64,000 bases of DNA from Saccharum officinarum (GCA_020631735.1 CM036188.1:14674214-14738213), one strand, 5' to 3'; counted from the stretch's first letter, positions 1 to 11,230 are shown. Notes: generated by a model from the sequence alone, not told the origin. Numbers and translations are program-made.

Positions 1-681
1 TTTTTGGTCGAAGTGCACTGCACTATCAATTCTCATTGCAAGTGTCAGGGTGGCCGAGTGAAAGATGCTAGAGTGGTTAGGTGGTCGAGTGATCAGAGTG
101 ACCAAAGTGGTTGTGTTTTTGTTGTGAAAATTATCTATTAATTGTTCATGCTATTTGAAGCTTCGTGTAACGGTGATGATTGGCCACAAAATAGAATGAT
201 ATGCACATCAGCGGTGTGCTAATGTTGGCGTCATAGGAGCTGATCCGCACCATAATAGCCAGAAAAAAAGCTGTGGGATAGCAGTGGCGCTGACAAAGCG
301 TGGGCGGGGATGCTCATCACCCTGAGTACGGGTTGTTGTTTTCCTGTTAGCAACGCATGGGCATGATTTAGGGGAAAAAATGACCGTTGCGGCGAAACTT
401 GTGGATTTATTGGCTCATGAAAAAAATAGATATTGGAGATTTCTTTTTGCCGATATAATATATTATCTTAGCCGTATCACAGAAATATCTATATATTAGA
501 GTTTGTGAGCCTGCGACATTGTGCTCTCTATGACTGTTAATTTCACGGACTTTGCTTTTGGATTAAATGTCATTTTAACGTTGGTATTTAATTTCACAAT
601 GTTGTTATCTTATCGTGCGATCCATGTGTTTTATTATAAAAGTTTAACTGTCCCGTAGCAACGCACGGGCACGCTACCTAG
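1..681 (+). mobile_element. Helitron-like 3' terminal segment
   Basis: The segment ends in a Helitron-style terminus. A short hairpin has stem CCCGT at 652-656 and ACGGG at 665-669. Eight bases follow, then CTAG at 678-681, and the next base is T. That is the CTRR end and A/T insertion site known for Helitrons. A second, decayed hairpin-like piece with similar sequence lies near 345-375. I see no gene in 1-640 and the 5' end must be left of the window. Helitron class is inferred from the terminus only; no Rep/helicase coding is present. Confidence 0.55.
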
Positions 682-1177
682 TAAAGGAAAAAGTCTAGAT
701 CACCCCCCAACTATGGGTGGTCTACTTAACCCTCCAAATTATGAAACGGTCTAATTTACCCCCCCTGAACTTTTCAAAACTGTCTATTTTACCCCCTGGG
801 ACAGTTTTGGACGGCGGGTCGCTACAGTAACCATAGTTTTACTACAGTAATCGAATCTTTAAAAAATCATAGTAAATCACAGAAAAATCGTAAAATAAAA
901 AATCTAATTTTGTTGAACTCCACATGAGTAGATCTACACAATGAACATATAATATGGTATGCTTTAGTATAAAATTTTTACTATAGCTTTAAATTTATTA
1001 GGATTTTATAATAAATTTGAAAACGATATATGAACATATAAACTTTGTTGCATATTAATTACCTTTTATGTGTTGAAGTTGGATATTTGAAAACGATATA
1101 TGATATGAGTAGATTTTGTCCTGAAGTGTGTATGTAGTTCCATAAAAGTATAGTTAGTGTCATGCACATCTTTATGA

Positions 1178-1183
<6 letters not shown>
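682..1183. other. AT-rich non-coding stretch
   Basis: No gene or recognisable repeat boundary. The phrase gaaaacgatatatga occurs twice, near 1020 and 1088, so a short local duplication is likely. Confidence 0.4.

Positions 1184-1259
<76 letters not shown>
1184..1259. repeat. (TA)n microsatellite
   Basis: About 38 uninterrupted TA units, read directly from the sequence. Such tracts are highly length-variable and can extrude cruciforms. Confidence 0.95.
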
Positions 1260-1263
<4 letters not shown>

Positions 1264-1286
1264 GAAGTGTAACAATACTTAAGTAA

Positions 1287-2371
1287 GGCCCTGTTTGGTT
1301 CCTGCCAGATAGTAGCTACTCCATTCGTTCCAACTTATAAGTCGTTTTGACTTTTTTGGCACATTCATTTTGCTATACATCTAGATATAATAATATGTCT
1401 AGATACATAGCAAAATGGATGAACCAAAAAGTCAAAGCAACTTATAATTTTGAACGGAGGAAGTATCTGCTAATAATAATCTCTTTTGGATCCAAACGGG
1501 TATAGACAGTGGATTCTAATTATTAGTTGGACCTCTAGATAACTACTATCTCACTAGTTAGACCAAATTAGATAATAGTGGATAATAGGTGGTCCAACAG
1601 CCGGTTATTCTTATCCCTTCCCCTTCTATTCGCGCTCGAGGAAGGCGAAGAAGACTGCAACGCCGGGGCGCTCGCCGCCTCTGTCTGCGCCGCCAGGGCC
1701 ATCCGCATGCATGGCCGCGCACCTCCTCCTGCGTCGCATACACTTGCCTGCTCCGGCTACACCTCCACCGTCGCACACCTCGGCCGGTGATACATGTGGC
1801 CGCGAACAACACGTCGAGGCAGCTGAACATGACGGCCTTGGCGTGTGCCTCTGCCATAGACAGCCGCGGCGGCCTCCGCACCACCATGAGGCGGGCCCCA
1901 CCGCCATGCGCCTCCCGGCACCGGCCTGGCGCGACTGCTGGCTTGCACGATAGGCTGGCTGGAGCATGGCAGTGTCGTGGCAGGGAAAGAGCCGCGACAT
2001 GGCCGGCCCGTGCCATGCGCTGCTCGTTTGCCAGAGGCATCCTTCCTTCTTTCGCAGGAGCATGTAGCACCTCAGGCACCTCGGGCTCAGAGAGTGGACA
2101 AGGAGAGAGCATGACTTCTCCATGGAGGCCACGCTGGGAGGTGGTGGCTGGATCTGCAGGAGGAGGCGGCGGATTGGGATCTGGGAGGGATGGGAGCAGG
2201 AGCGGAGGGAGAGGAGGAGATAGAGAGACAAGAGAGAGTGAATCCAAACATCTATTAGCTGTGATGTGCATCCAAATAGCTGTGATGTGCATCTAAATAG
2301 GGCCTAAAGCTAATACTGATATGAGGTATTAGCCAGCTAACTATTAGCAGATAATGAATGCAAACAGGACC
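1287..2371. mobile_element. PIF/Harbinger-like non-autonomous element with GC-rich interior
   Basis: The left end GGCCCTGTTTGG and the right end, GGTCCTGTTTGC when read on the minus strand, are imperfect terminal inverted repeats. TAA flanks both sides (1284-1286 and 2372-2374), the three-base target duplication usual for Tourist/Harbinger elements. The interior from about 1590 to 2250 is far more GC-rich than its surroundings and open in several frames. None of those frames looks like a known protein, so I read it as captured or low-complexity GC-rich DNA and not a gene. A 22-base phrase ending in caaatag/taaatag is repeated side by side near 2260-2298. No transposase is present. Confidence 0.6.
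1319..1463. mobile_element. Stowaway MITE nested in the Harbinger-like element
   Basis: The ends are CTCCATTCGTTCCAA and, inverted, CTTCCTCCGTTCAAA. The element is 145 bp with TA on both sides (1317-1318, 1464-1465). This is the CTCCNTCCGTT family typical of Stowaway. It interrupts the left arm of the larger element, so it inserted later. Confidence 0.8.
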
Positions 2372-2614
2372 TAAAGCTATGTTTTCCTTGACCATATCAC
2401 TTATTATCTGTGACCAGAGAGTTTTTCATGATATCTTTGTCAACTTTATAACTACTAGTTGTAGCGGTTTGATTGGTACCGACAGTATGGACCTCTCGTT
2501 AGGTCCGGGAATCGTGACGAACAATAGACCTCCGAATCTCCGATATGGCTTGATGTTTATTGGATTTTTTTACTATCGTACGTACGAGGTACGCGCGTCT
2601 CAAGAATTTGTTAC

Positions 2615-2772
2615 TCTCTATGTGTAATTCATTTAGTACCTGTAGGACAAAAAAAAGACAAGACTTACTGGGTTTTCAACATTTACAATTTCTCTTTCTG
2701 TGAAACGACATACAGGTCCCGCGTGATGTCCCTAAGTTTTACCAAATAAACCAATTGGAAGCTTCTTAAATA
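2615..2772. repeat. Segmental repeat, copy 1 (partner at 7580-8034)
   Basis: This tract is nearly identical to 7580-8034 except that the partner contains a 284-bp MITE. Here the site is empty: TTA at 2665-2667 is present once. The tract directly abuts the splice donor of the citrate-binding-like exon, so it may be derived from that gene's first intron. Confidence 0.8.
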
Positions 2773-2788
2773 AACCATTGTCACGTAC

Positions 2789-3051
2789 GTCGACTTTGAT
2801 CTCGGTGCGTGCGCCACCGGGGTGCGTCGAGCTGATGGGCTTGTCGGTGTCGAAGACCCACATGCGGCGGACGCCGCCGCACGGGTCGTAACGCTCGGTG
2901 ACCGGCACGTCGTAGGGCTTCTGCAGCACGAGCTGCGACTTGTTTAGCATGACACGGCTGAAGCTGGCGCTCAGTTGGCAAGACGAGGGCAGTGACAGCG
3001 CCGCCGCCGCCGCCGCCGCCACCACCAGCAGCAGCAGCAGAGCACGAGCTA
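2789..3051 (-). pseudogene. Citrate-binding-protein-like first exon, truncated
   Basis: On the minus strand the frame encodes a leucine/alanine-rich hydrophobic run, like a signal peptide core. It is followed by SRVMLNKSQLVLQKPYDVP, RYDPCGGVRRMWVF and DTDKPISSTHPGGARTEIKVD. This matches the N-terminal part of plant citrate-binding proteins (alginate-lyase-like fold). The exon ends after the aspartate codon at a good donor, GTACGT. I cannot find the second exon, which in the family carries the YVPSGTSG-type region, in the next kilobase. The start is also lost: a MITE inserted at 3049-3051 separates the hydrophobic run from any upstream ATG. The nearest ATG beyond the MITE, on the complement near 3310, is not in frame even after the insertion is removed. 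It is almost certainly a dead fragment; family assignment is fairly secure from the PYDVP and RTEIKV motifs. Confidence 0.7.
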
Positions 3052-3293
3052 GGCCTCGTTTAGATTGAGAAAAATTTCAAACCGATGAATAGTATCACTT
3101 TCGTCTTATTTGGCAAATATTGTTCAATCGTGGACCAACTAGGCTCAAAAGATTCATCTCGTGATTTCCAACTAAACTGTGTAATTAGTTATTTTTTTAC
3201 CTACATTTGCTACTTTATACATGAGTCCAAAAATTGATGTGATAGAGAAAGAGTGAAAAAATTTCAACTTTTAGGGTGCATCTAAACGAGGCC
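3052..3293. mobile_element. Tourist-like MITE, CTA target duplication
   Basis: The terminal repeats are GGCCTCGTTTAG at the left and CTAAACGAGGCC at the right. CTA flanks both sides (3049-3051, 3294-3296). The internal signature, aactaaactgtgtaattag, recurs in the elements at 3914, 22862, 24583, 25046 and 26464, so these form one local superfamily. Confidence 0.8.
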
Positions 3294-3296
3294 CTA

Positions 3297-3910
3297 GAAG
3301 AAGAACCTGCCATGTCTGTGAGTCTGTGACTAGCTAGCGATGTGATACCGAGGAGGGCGTACCGCATACGCATCTTGTCCGTCTAGCACTATTCAACCGC
3401 TCGGCTGCCTGATCGGTGAGTGTGCACTGTCGCTGATTACCGCGAGGCGGATCGCGTGTCGTGTGCACGGCGACAGAGACGGTGGCCGGCGGCCGGTGGG
3501 CGGTGGCGCGACGCGCGCCAAAGACAGCTAGCGATATCAAGCGATTCTAAATTCCAAGTTGGGCGAAGGAGACCTCAAGAGTCGTCGAACGTCTGGAGTG
3601 TCGTCCATTCGTCCAACACAACATATACTCTGTTTGACTCGTTGGCAGCACACTGGATCTGTGGCCGTGACACGACGGCGACCGGTTGATGGCCGTGAGC
3701 CTGTGACGCGTGAGGTCGACCATGCTGTCATCTCAGTTGGAGTGGTAGCTGTCTTTGGCACCGCACTGGATCTCCGTGACACGACGGCGACCGGTTGATG
3801 GCCCGTCACACGTGACGTCGATCCTTGACCTTTTTACTCGAGGAGAGGATTTGCCGGCCCGGGAGTGGCCCAGTGGGCGAGAGATGTGACGTGATCCGCG
3901 GCGTCTCCGT
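3297..3910. other. Intergenic DNA with a short direct repeat
   Basis: No credible gene. About 65 bp containing cgtgacacgacggcgaccgg is present twice, at 3648-3720 and 3759-3822, a local tandem duplication with small differences. Confidence 0.55.
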
Positions 3911-3913
3911 CTA

Positions 3914-4156
3914 GGGCCTGTTTAGTTCCCGAAAAATTTTGGGAAACGCTACTGTAGCAATTTCGTTGTTATTTGACAAATATTATCCAATTATGGACTA
4001 ACTAGGCTTAAAAGATTCGTCTCGTCCATTTCGTCTAAACTGTGTAATTAGTTTTATTTTTTATCTATATTTAATGCTTCATACATGTGTCCAAAAATTC
4101 GATGTGACGGGGAATCTGAAAAATTTTGCAAAATTTTTTGCAAACTAAACCGGGCC
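3914..4156. mobile_element. Tourist-like MITE, CTA target duplication
   Basis: The ends are GGGCCTGTTTAG and, inverted, GGCCCGGTTTAG. CTA lies on both sides (3911-3913, 4157-4159). The length of 243 bp and the internal body match the element at 3052-3293. Confidence 0.75.
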
Positions 4157-4159
4157 CTA

Positions 4160-6151
4160 GTTCACGACCCAGGTGCGTCAGTGCGTGCTCTGCTCCCAAG
4201 GCCCAGACCAAAATTGCTTCCGGGGCTCCCGGGCTCCGTGTGAACATGACAAAAGCTTCCGTCTTCTTTTAACATTTTTGTATCACCGCAAAATGTTCTA
4301 TAAGGTTGTTCCACCTGTGAAATCGTAAAAACCTTCATGAAAAAATTAGAAAACATGGAAATTTCCAGTTTTACGCACCCCCAAACAATCAGAATGTAGA
4401 GGAGATGATGATGTACTGAGCTTACAAAATAACAGGGCTAAAGTTAACTTCTTTATCAAAATAAAAATTGAGAAAGAGCAAAAAGAGAGGGGAAAATTAA
4501 CAAAATAGTGTTTGCGAACAGCAGAGTGCAAGGGAGGGGGCGCTAGTAGGAGGCACCCCACCCTGCTGAAACCTTTTAAACCACCTTGTTGTAGCTTCTA
4601 AGCTACGTTGACTTTTTATTGCAATTGTATTCAAAACGGATAATGATTTCTGTGATACGAAGACACGCAGAGTAAGACTAAAATGAAAAAGGGTTAGTTC
4701 CGATGAATACTTTTTTCTATTGCAACTTTTATGTAATGAAAGTATGAAATCATGATTTCGTGTGTTACATTTGGTAAAGTATATAGCCAATCTTCATTTT
4801 CATTGGTAGTTCAATTATAATGATCCATTGATTGCACTTGGTTGTCCCCTATGTAGAATTCCTAGCCCCCACTGTGTTTGCCAATTTTATATCTCTCACA
4901 AATAGATGAGTTTGGCCTTGAAATTTTCTGTGCTCATACATCACCACGTCCTTTACATGTGTAACTTTTAGTACAAATTTTGTAAACTTCAAAACATGTT
5001 TGAGAGGCAATTTTCCGATTCTACCTGTGAGAGTGAGCAAAATCCAATCTTGCATTGAAAAGTTAATGAATGATCACCAATTCATCATTCCTTAGATAAC
5101 ATATTGTGTTGATATCCATCATATGTCTCCCAATCTAAAGTGTCTTGGACTTTTATTTCAACCATGAACGTCCAAAACCCAAAATCATACTTGCAATAGT
5201 AAAATTGATTCTTTAACATAAGCTTTCTACACAACCAAAACCCAAAGTCATACTTCCAATATTAAATAGACCCTTTTAACATATATGAGATTTCAACACA
5301 CAAAAATTTCTAAGGTTTCACAATTTCATAGTGAAACCTTCAAAACCATTCACTTTTGGGAACACAAGCTATTGGAAGGCTCCTTAGCCTTCTTGCCCTC
5401 CAAGCGTAAGTTTGGAAGAAATCATGGTGATGGTGACAAGGAGACCACAGAAAGCCAGAATTCACCATAGCAGAAGAAGCAACTTGTAATCGTTAATAGA
5501 ATGACCAAAGCAAAGTGCTAACCATTTGTCCCCCACCCTTACACAACCACACATGGGCAACAAACATACTATTTTGCTTTTCTTATTCCTCAATTTGTTC
5601 TCCTTCGCTAAAGTTCATCCATGTTGTGGCATCACCGCTCCATGCCTCAACTAGGGGTTAGCTAGGTCGGGGTGGTTCGATGTTAGATGGGACTCTTCGT
5701 CTCTGGTGATGCACAGAGTATAGAGGGAGGTCACTAGCCCAATGATAGCCAGCAATGATGGTGAGGTGCATGTGAGGCAACAAGCCATGGCCATGGGCAA
5801 GGGGCTAATATTGGGCGACATAGGAGGATGCTAATGTCATGGCTATGTTTCTGCCAAAGGGAGACCGTACCGTATGTTAAGGCTATAGTGGGGTGGCAGT
5901 GACAGGAACTGATAGAGGGAGGAGAAGGGTAGCGCAAGGCACTGGAACGGTGCAATGACCGGCGACATGGATGAAACTCATGAAAGTCAGCCACAACCTG
6001 ATGTTTCTGTGTGTGTTTGATCCACTCATCAAATCGCTAACTCGTCCCATCCCTTCCTTGTTCTTCTCAACTTATCCAACATAGGAAAAATGTTATTCCC
6101 CTCTTAAGAATTTATACATCTTTATTATTTGCTTTGGAACCGATTAGATCT
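4160..6151. other. Non-coding repeat-like DNA
   Basis: No supported gene. A phrase similar to aacccaaaatcatacttgca recurs near 5175 and 5240, suggesting repeat-derived sequence. Short open frames here have no family resemblance that I recognise. Confidence 0.4.
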
Positions 6152-6153
6152 TA

Positions 6154-6294
6154 CTCCCTCCATTCCAAATTAAAAGATGTTTGGACTTTTTTAGATATAT
6201 AACTTTTGCTATGTATTTAGATATACATTATGTCTACATGCATAATAAAAACAATGTATCTAGAAAAGCTAAAATTCTTTTGCAATGGAGGGAG
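6154..6294. mobile_element. Stowaway MITE
   Basis: The left end is CTCCCTCCATTCCAAATT and the right end AATGGAGGGAG. The element is 141 bp with TA on both sides (6152-6153, 6295-6296). It lies about 430 bp beyond the stop codon of the ASR gene. Confidence 0.85.
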
Positions 6295-6296
6295 TA

Positions 6297-6722
6297 TATT
6301 AGAAAAAGGGGGAAATATTAAAAACTTATGAAAATTAAACTCGAAAGAAGCTATCATAATTCATAAAGTTGGAGGAATTGATAAAATCCTGCTGCATTCA
6401 CATGTCATCCTCAAATATAGTACACGTATTCAACTACGGATTACATATGAGGCTGACTAGGGAGCCACACATCATCATCATCATATTGCTCCAACTTATT
6501 CAACACAATTATACACGCAGAGAAAATCAAAGCAAGTACAGGAACACCTCGATGCGCAGCCGGCCCCACACCACCTCTCTTCTTAGTCTCACTCACACAA
6601 GCAACAGCTTATTAGCAAGGTCCGGAAAGGGACCTATTATTGTGAACCGTCAAATTAACACGCATGCAGTACAGAATTAAACAGGTGGTGGTGCGCCAGA
6701 GCTCTATCGCCGGCCGGTACGG
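6297..6722 (-). other. 3' flank of the ASR gene
   Basis: This holds the presumed 3'UTR and downstream DNA of the ASR gene. I see no further gene. Confidence 0.4.
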
Positions 6723-7254
6723 TCAGCCGAAGAGGTGGTGGTGCTTCTTCTCGCCGCTGGCCTCCTCGGCGTCCTTGTGGTCCTTCTTCTTCTCGTGGTG
6801 CTCGTGGAAGGCGTAGCCGCCGGCGCCCACGGCTGTCGCCGCCGCGACCTCCTCCGTGATCTTGTGCCTGTGCGCGTGCTCGGGGTCCTTCTTCGCCTCG
6901 TGCTTCTCGTACTACACGGAAGGGAAGAAAAGAATTCATGGAAGACCAGTGAAAGGTCAGAACAAATAGAAGCATCGATGGTACTTCTGCCTGCGTGAAC
7001 GACGAACGATCCAGATATATATTATATTTATTTATACGTACAAGTGCAAAGGCGCCGGCGGCGATGGCGCCGGCCTCGCCGAGGTGCTGCTTGTGCTTGT
7101 GCTCCTTCTCCTCCTTCTTGTACTTCTCGTACTCGTCCTCGCCGGTGGTCACCACCTCGGCGGTCACGGTCTCGGAGTACCCGTACTCGCCGGTGGGCTG
7201 CTCCTCGTCCTTCTTGTGGTGGTGGAACAAGTGGTGGTGCTTCTCCTCCGACAT
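6723..7254 (-). CDS. ASR1: ABA/stress/ripening-induced (ASR) protein
   Basis: Two exons, 7254-7042 and 6911-6723, are joined by a phase-0 intron of 130 bp. The donor is GTACGT and the acceptor GTGTAG. The product is 133 residues, a normal ASR length. The start [15 protein letters not shown] is the His-rich zinc-binding N-terminus. The middle has the [14 protein letters not shown] stretch and the [17 protein letters not shown] helix. Across the splice junction the ABA/WDS domain reads [20 protein letters not shown], then [14 protein letters not shown]. The tail is a Lys/His-rich nuclear-targeting-like region ending [11 protein letters not shown] proteins are small, disordered, zinc-dependent DNA-binding and chaperone-like proteins induced by ABA, drought and salt. 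The gene looks intact. The family is certain; the number 1 in the symbol is a guess among grass paralogues. Confidence 0.93.
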
Positions 7255-7402
7255 GGCTGCGTTCTGCCCGAGCTACCTGGCCAGCTGCAGGTTGCTATAC
7301 TAAGCTAGCTAGTGTGGCTTAACTGGGGGAGTAGTACTAGCTACACTCCACTTGGCTACCAATTGGCTGTGTGTGAGGATAGGATGGTTGGCTTTGGGGG
7401 CG

Positions 7403-7410
7403 TTTTATAG
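7403..7410 (-). promoter_or_regulatory. TATA box of the ASR gene
   Basis: CTATAAAA on the minus strand lies about 150 bp upstream of the ASR start codon. That would place the transcription start near 7375 and give a 5'UTR of about 120 bp. Position and sequence are direct; use is inferred. Confidence 0.65.
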
Positions 7411-7579
7411 GCGATTCCACACGCCATTACACGGTGGGCGGTGGGATTAGCATGACTAAACACGCATGTGAATAGGATAACGATAGTATTAACTGAAGTC
7501 ACGGAAGCAGATGGGATATGTTATGGCATGCATGTATATACCTACCTCACATATTCCTTCCAGCTGCAAAAGGTTTTTC

Positions 7580-8034
7580 CTCTCTAAGTGTAATTTATTT
7601 AGTACCTATAGGACAAAAAAAAGACAAGTATTAGATACTGTTTGGATTCACTCAACTAAAGTTTAGCTAGCTAAAATTTCAAAGCTAAACTTTAGCTTGC
7701 TAAAATTTCAAAGCTAAACTTTAGTTAGCTAAAAGTACTCTTAGCTAAACTTTAGCTGAGGTGTTTGGATCCTACAGCTAATAGACTCAGCTAACTTTAG
7801 CTAAGTGAAAATAGTTAAACTCAATTAAATTTTAACTGGACTTTTAGCTAGACTATTTGGATCCCTAGCAGCTAAATTTAGCTAGTTAAACTTTAGTTGG
7901 TAGATCCAAACATGCCTTTATTGGGCTTTATTTCAACATTTACAATGTTCTCATTCTGTGAAATGACATACAGATCCCGCGTGATGTCCCTAAGTTTCAC
8001 CAATGCAAATAAACCAATTGGAAGCTTCTTAAAT
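7580..8034. repeat. Segmental repeat, copy 2 (partner at 2615-2772)
   Basis: Without the MITE at 7634-7917 this tract matches 2615-2772 from ctctaagtgtaattt to caattggaagcttcttaaa. It begins about 170 bp above the ASR TATA box. The partner at 2615 borders the citrate-binding-like exon, so this copy may mark another lost part of that gene or a dispersed repeat. Confidence 0.8.
7634..7917. mobile_element. Tourist-like MITE rich in AGCTAAACTTTAG
   Basis: TTA flanks both sides (7631-7633, 7918-7920). The ends GATACTGTTTGGATTCA and, inverted, AGGCATGTTTGGATCTA lead into about 40 bp of matching arms. The interior repeats the AGCTAAACTTTAGC phrase several times. The empty site is preserved once, as TTA, at 2665-2667 in the partner repeat. 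Confidence 0.85.
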
Positions 8035-8474
8035 TCCTATCCACACACCACTGGAGCCCATTAACGGGGCGCCACGTTCATTTGGACGGTGCGTCACAAC
8101 GACCTTGATGCCGGATGGATGGAGTAGGATTCTGTCATTGACATAGCGCCTACCCCATTTTGAGACGACACTAGCTAGTACTACTAATCTTGTCGGCAGA
8201 AACTTAAAGTTGCGTATATATACTATATGGCGCTGGTATATGTTGTAGATCTACAGGTATATACGGCGTATATACCTTGGTATCTGGTGATTCCAGCTGC
8301 AGAAGTTTATAACTCGCCTGATTCGAGCCTACTAGGTAAGAAGTCAGGGGTGCATCCATGTGGTATGCCAGGAGAGCCACGGCATAACCTATTGGTCGGC
8401 TAACATTCATTTGATACTTTGATACTCACTTATTAATTTTGCTGTTATAGATAAATAAAATGATAATGATACGA

Positions 8475-9672
8475 TGAGGATGTCCATCCCGTGACTCCCG
8501 TCCATACGCGCTCCCGCAAAAAAAATCCCTATCCGCTCGTTCTAATCCCCGTGGCCCCTCCACCCCACGCATCGTCCCCGTGGCGCCTTCGTCCGCCGCC
8601 GGTCACTGCGCCTGCCGCCGGCCCCTTCTTCCCGCCTGCTGCCGGTCACTGCGCTTGCCGCCGGCCCCATCTTCCCGTCCTCCGCCAGCCAGAGCTCCCC
8701 GCCAGCCCTTTCTTCCAGCCCCCGCTCCGCCAAAGCTCACCGGCAGCTGCTTGCGCTTGCGGACGGCCCCTTCCTCCCTGCCCTTGCCCTGCTAGAACCT
8801 GCCAGCCTGCCACAGCGGCAGCCCGCATCCCGGCCAAAGCTTGCCGGTGACCTGTCCACGCCGCCCCCTCCGCTCACCTCCAGAAGGGGCCGCGACGGTG
8901 CTGCCCTGCACCTGTCCATTCCCCGCTTGCGCTACGCCGTATGGAAGAAGGGTGAAAACGCATGTTGCAAGCATATATTTCAGGTGTTTCAGATGTTCCA
9001 TATGTATGTTGCAAATGTTTCATAAGGATGTTGTAAAAGTAGATCGAGATGTTGCATATGTTGCAGTGGTTATACATGTATGTTGCAAGCTTCTGTTCCC
9101 AATGTGTCATCTGTTTTTCATACATATGTTTCAAATGTGTTTATTTGGATGTTGCATTTGTTTCACATATATGTTGCAAGTGTTTTATTTATCTGGATGT
9201 TGCGTATGTTTTATAATAGTTTTGAGGTGTTTTTGCAAGTGTTTTAGATGCATATTTCATGTGTTTCATCTATCTTTAGGCGTATGTTGCAAGTGTTACA
9301 TCTGGATGTTTCAAAGGTAGATCGGGTGTTGCATCTCATTCCCTCATCGTCTTCGACTGCCTCACCACGGTGTCTCCACCTTCTCTCGGCACCGGCTGGG
9401 CATCCAAGCTAGAGGCGCAAGCGGGCGCCGCCCCCTCCCCATCTTCTCGATGTTGGCGGCGCGTCGTGGGATGGCAGCACGGCTTGGGTTGGCGGCGCGG
9501 CGGGGGACAGGCCGCCGCCAGTACACGCGGGCGCACGCTCCTTCTATTCCATTACGTGGGGGAGGGATAGGTACACTCGTTTCTTTTGTTATGCACTGAG
9601 ATCATACGGGTCCTATTCCTCAAATTGGATTGCCCCGGCTATGTCTGAATGCGTCCTCGGGCCGGACATCTA
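8475..9672. mobile_element. MULE-like repeat element with TGTTGCAAGTGTTT subrepeats
   Basis: The left end reads ggatgtccatcccgtgac. The right end on the opposite strand reads gatgtccggcccgaggac, an imperfect inverted pair. GC-rich flanks (8500-8930 and 9340-9570) surround 8950-9335, where phrases like atgttgcaagtgtttca recur about every 25-40 bp. The same family lies inverted at 17796-18345. Superfamily (Mutator-like) is a tentative inference from the long inverted ends; no transposase is seen. The GC-rich open frames are not proteins that I recognise. Confidence 0.45.
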
Positions 9673-10989
9673 GGCGGTAGTCTTCCCGTTAATAAAAATA
9701 AAAAGAAGCTTGTGGTCCGGTAGAACAACCCTTGCGCCCTAACTAGCACACTCATAGTAAATCTTTTCACGCTCCTACCGCTTCTCTAAATCTTTTGCAT
9801 ATTCTAGAGAGAGGCAATTCCGTTCTTCATCTTCTACCGAGAAATCCGGAATAGAGAATGACAATATTTGAAGATCCAATTAAATAAACTGTTGGGGGGA
9901 TTTTTATCTAAATCTTTGTTCTATTAATAAGAAAGGATATAAAGAGGCTCTTAGAGTTGCTCTCAGATATCCTAGACATCGATCTAGATACACCTGCAAA
10001 AATATGTCGGTACACCAGAGTTTGTAGAATAACGAGGGGTTAGGACTAAGTATGCTAATTTTGGTGGTCAATAGAATGCCTTAACTATAAGGTCAGCAGT
10101 TTCTTCAATGGATACGGCTTATCTTTTGACAAAATGAATCATATTGCCGACACTCGAAGCAATCGCTGTCCATTGGAACTAGAAAAAAGGACCGGATCTG
10201 AAGGCAAAATATTTTTTTCGTGACACGTCAAATGGTCTGAGAAAGTGTACTTTGATCGCGACATCGAACGACTTGAAATTTCAGATCTTTTTTCATCCAC
10301 AGAACATGTCTTTTCATTTCTTTTTTGTTTGTTGAGATACCAGAAATGGGTCCGGGCAAATCAAAATAATAATAATAAATTGTATAGGTATCCACGCACT
10401 CAAAAATATTTGATTATCTCACATGATTAAGCTAGATACACGCATGTGGCAACTTGCATGCGTGTGCATACCTATTTCTCTAACCTTTGGTGTTTCAATT
10501 TTTTTATGTCAAATTTTTGTTGCTTTGGTTGTCTACAAAAAAAAATGTACCAACGTCTATAATGACAAATTAGTTTCATTAAAGCCACCATAAAGTATAT
10601 CTTGATATTTCATTTATTTGTATTGGTATTGTAAATGTTAATATATTTCTGTAGCTACAAACTTGATCAAAATTAGAGAAGTTATACTTAATCAGGATAA
10701 AGAATTGGTCATTTTTACATTATAAAAAGAGAGGGGGTTATATGATAAACCAATATGTACTACATATACCTCACAATGGCATAATTTGTTCTCCCTAATT
10801 AGCTAAGTCAGACATTGATGCAATGAAGGTGTGTTTGGTTTGAGGAAGAACATCATTTTCTCAATCCTCAAGTTTTTTTATGTTTTACTCTGTGGAATAT
10901 ATATAATGGATGATTATGCACCCCTACATGCATCTCAAGCTAATAATTATGTTAGGATGAAATGGTTCGTCACACCAAATACCTCGTAA
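9673..10989. other. Non-coding DNA, no feature recognised
   Basis: AT-rich sequence with short low-complexity runs. I see no gene, no clear element boundary and no RNA gene. Confidence 0.4.
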
Positions 10990-11230
10990 GGCCAATCTCA
11001 GTGAGGAGTTCCATGGCATTATTTTCAAGACTGTTATGTCATATAGAATGAAATAAAACACATTTAATTTTATGACTCATAGAGAATTGATAATTGTGCC
11101 AAGAGAGTTTCATCCCCATGAAACTCACTTCTCTCTCTTCTTAAAAATGTTGCTACATCATCAAAAATGCTTATGTGACACTTTATTAAATGCAAATGAA
11201 ACTCTTATTAAACTCCCACTAAGATTGGCC
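10990..11230. mobile_element. Tourist-like MITE, TAA target duplication
   Basis: The ends are GGCCAATCTCAGTGAG and, inverted, GGCCAATCTTAGTGGG. TAA lies on both sides (10987-10989, 11231-11233). Length is 241 bp. Confidence 0.85.

Noticed and set aside
1558..2296. Long overlapping open frames on both strands
   Set aside because: They lie in a GC-rich transposon core, are open in several frames at once, and show no domain.
8491..8850. Proline/alanine-rich frames
   Set aside because: GC-rich repeat DNA inside the MULE-like element; simple composition, mutually overlapping frames and no start context.
8940..9335. Possible CRISPR-like array from regular short repeats
   Set aside because: Repeats are degenerate and spacing is irregular; the sequence is eukaryotic transposon DNA and a second inverted copy exists.
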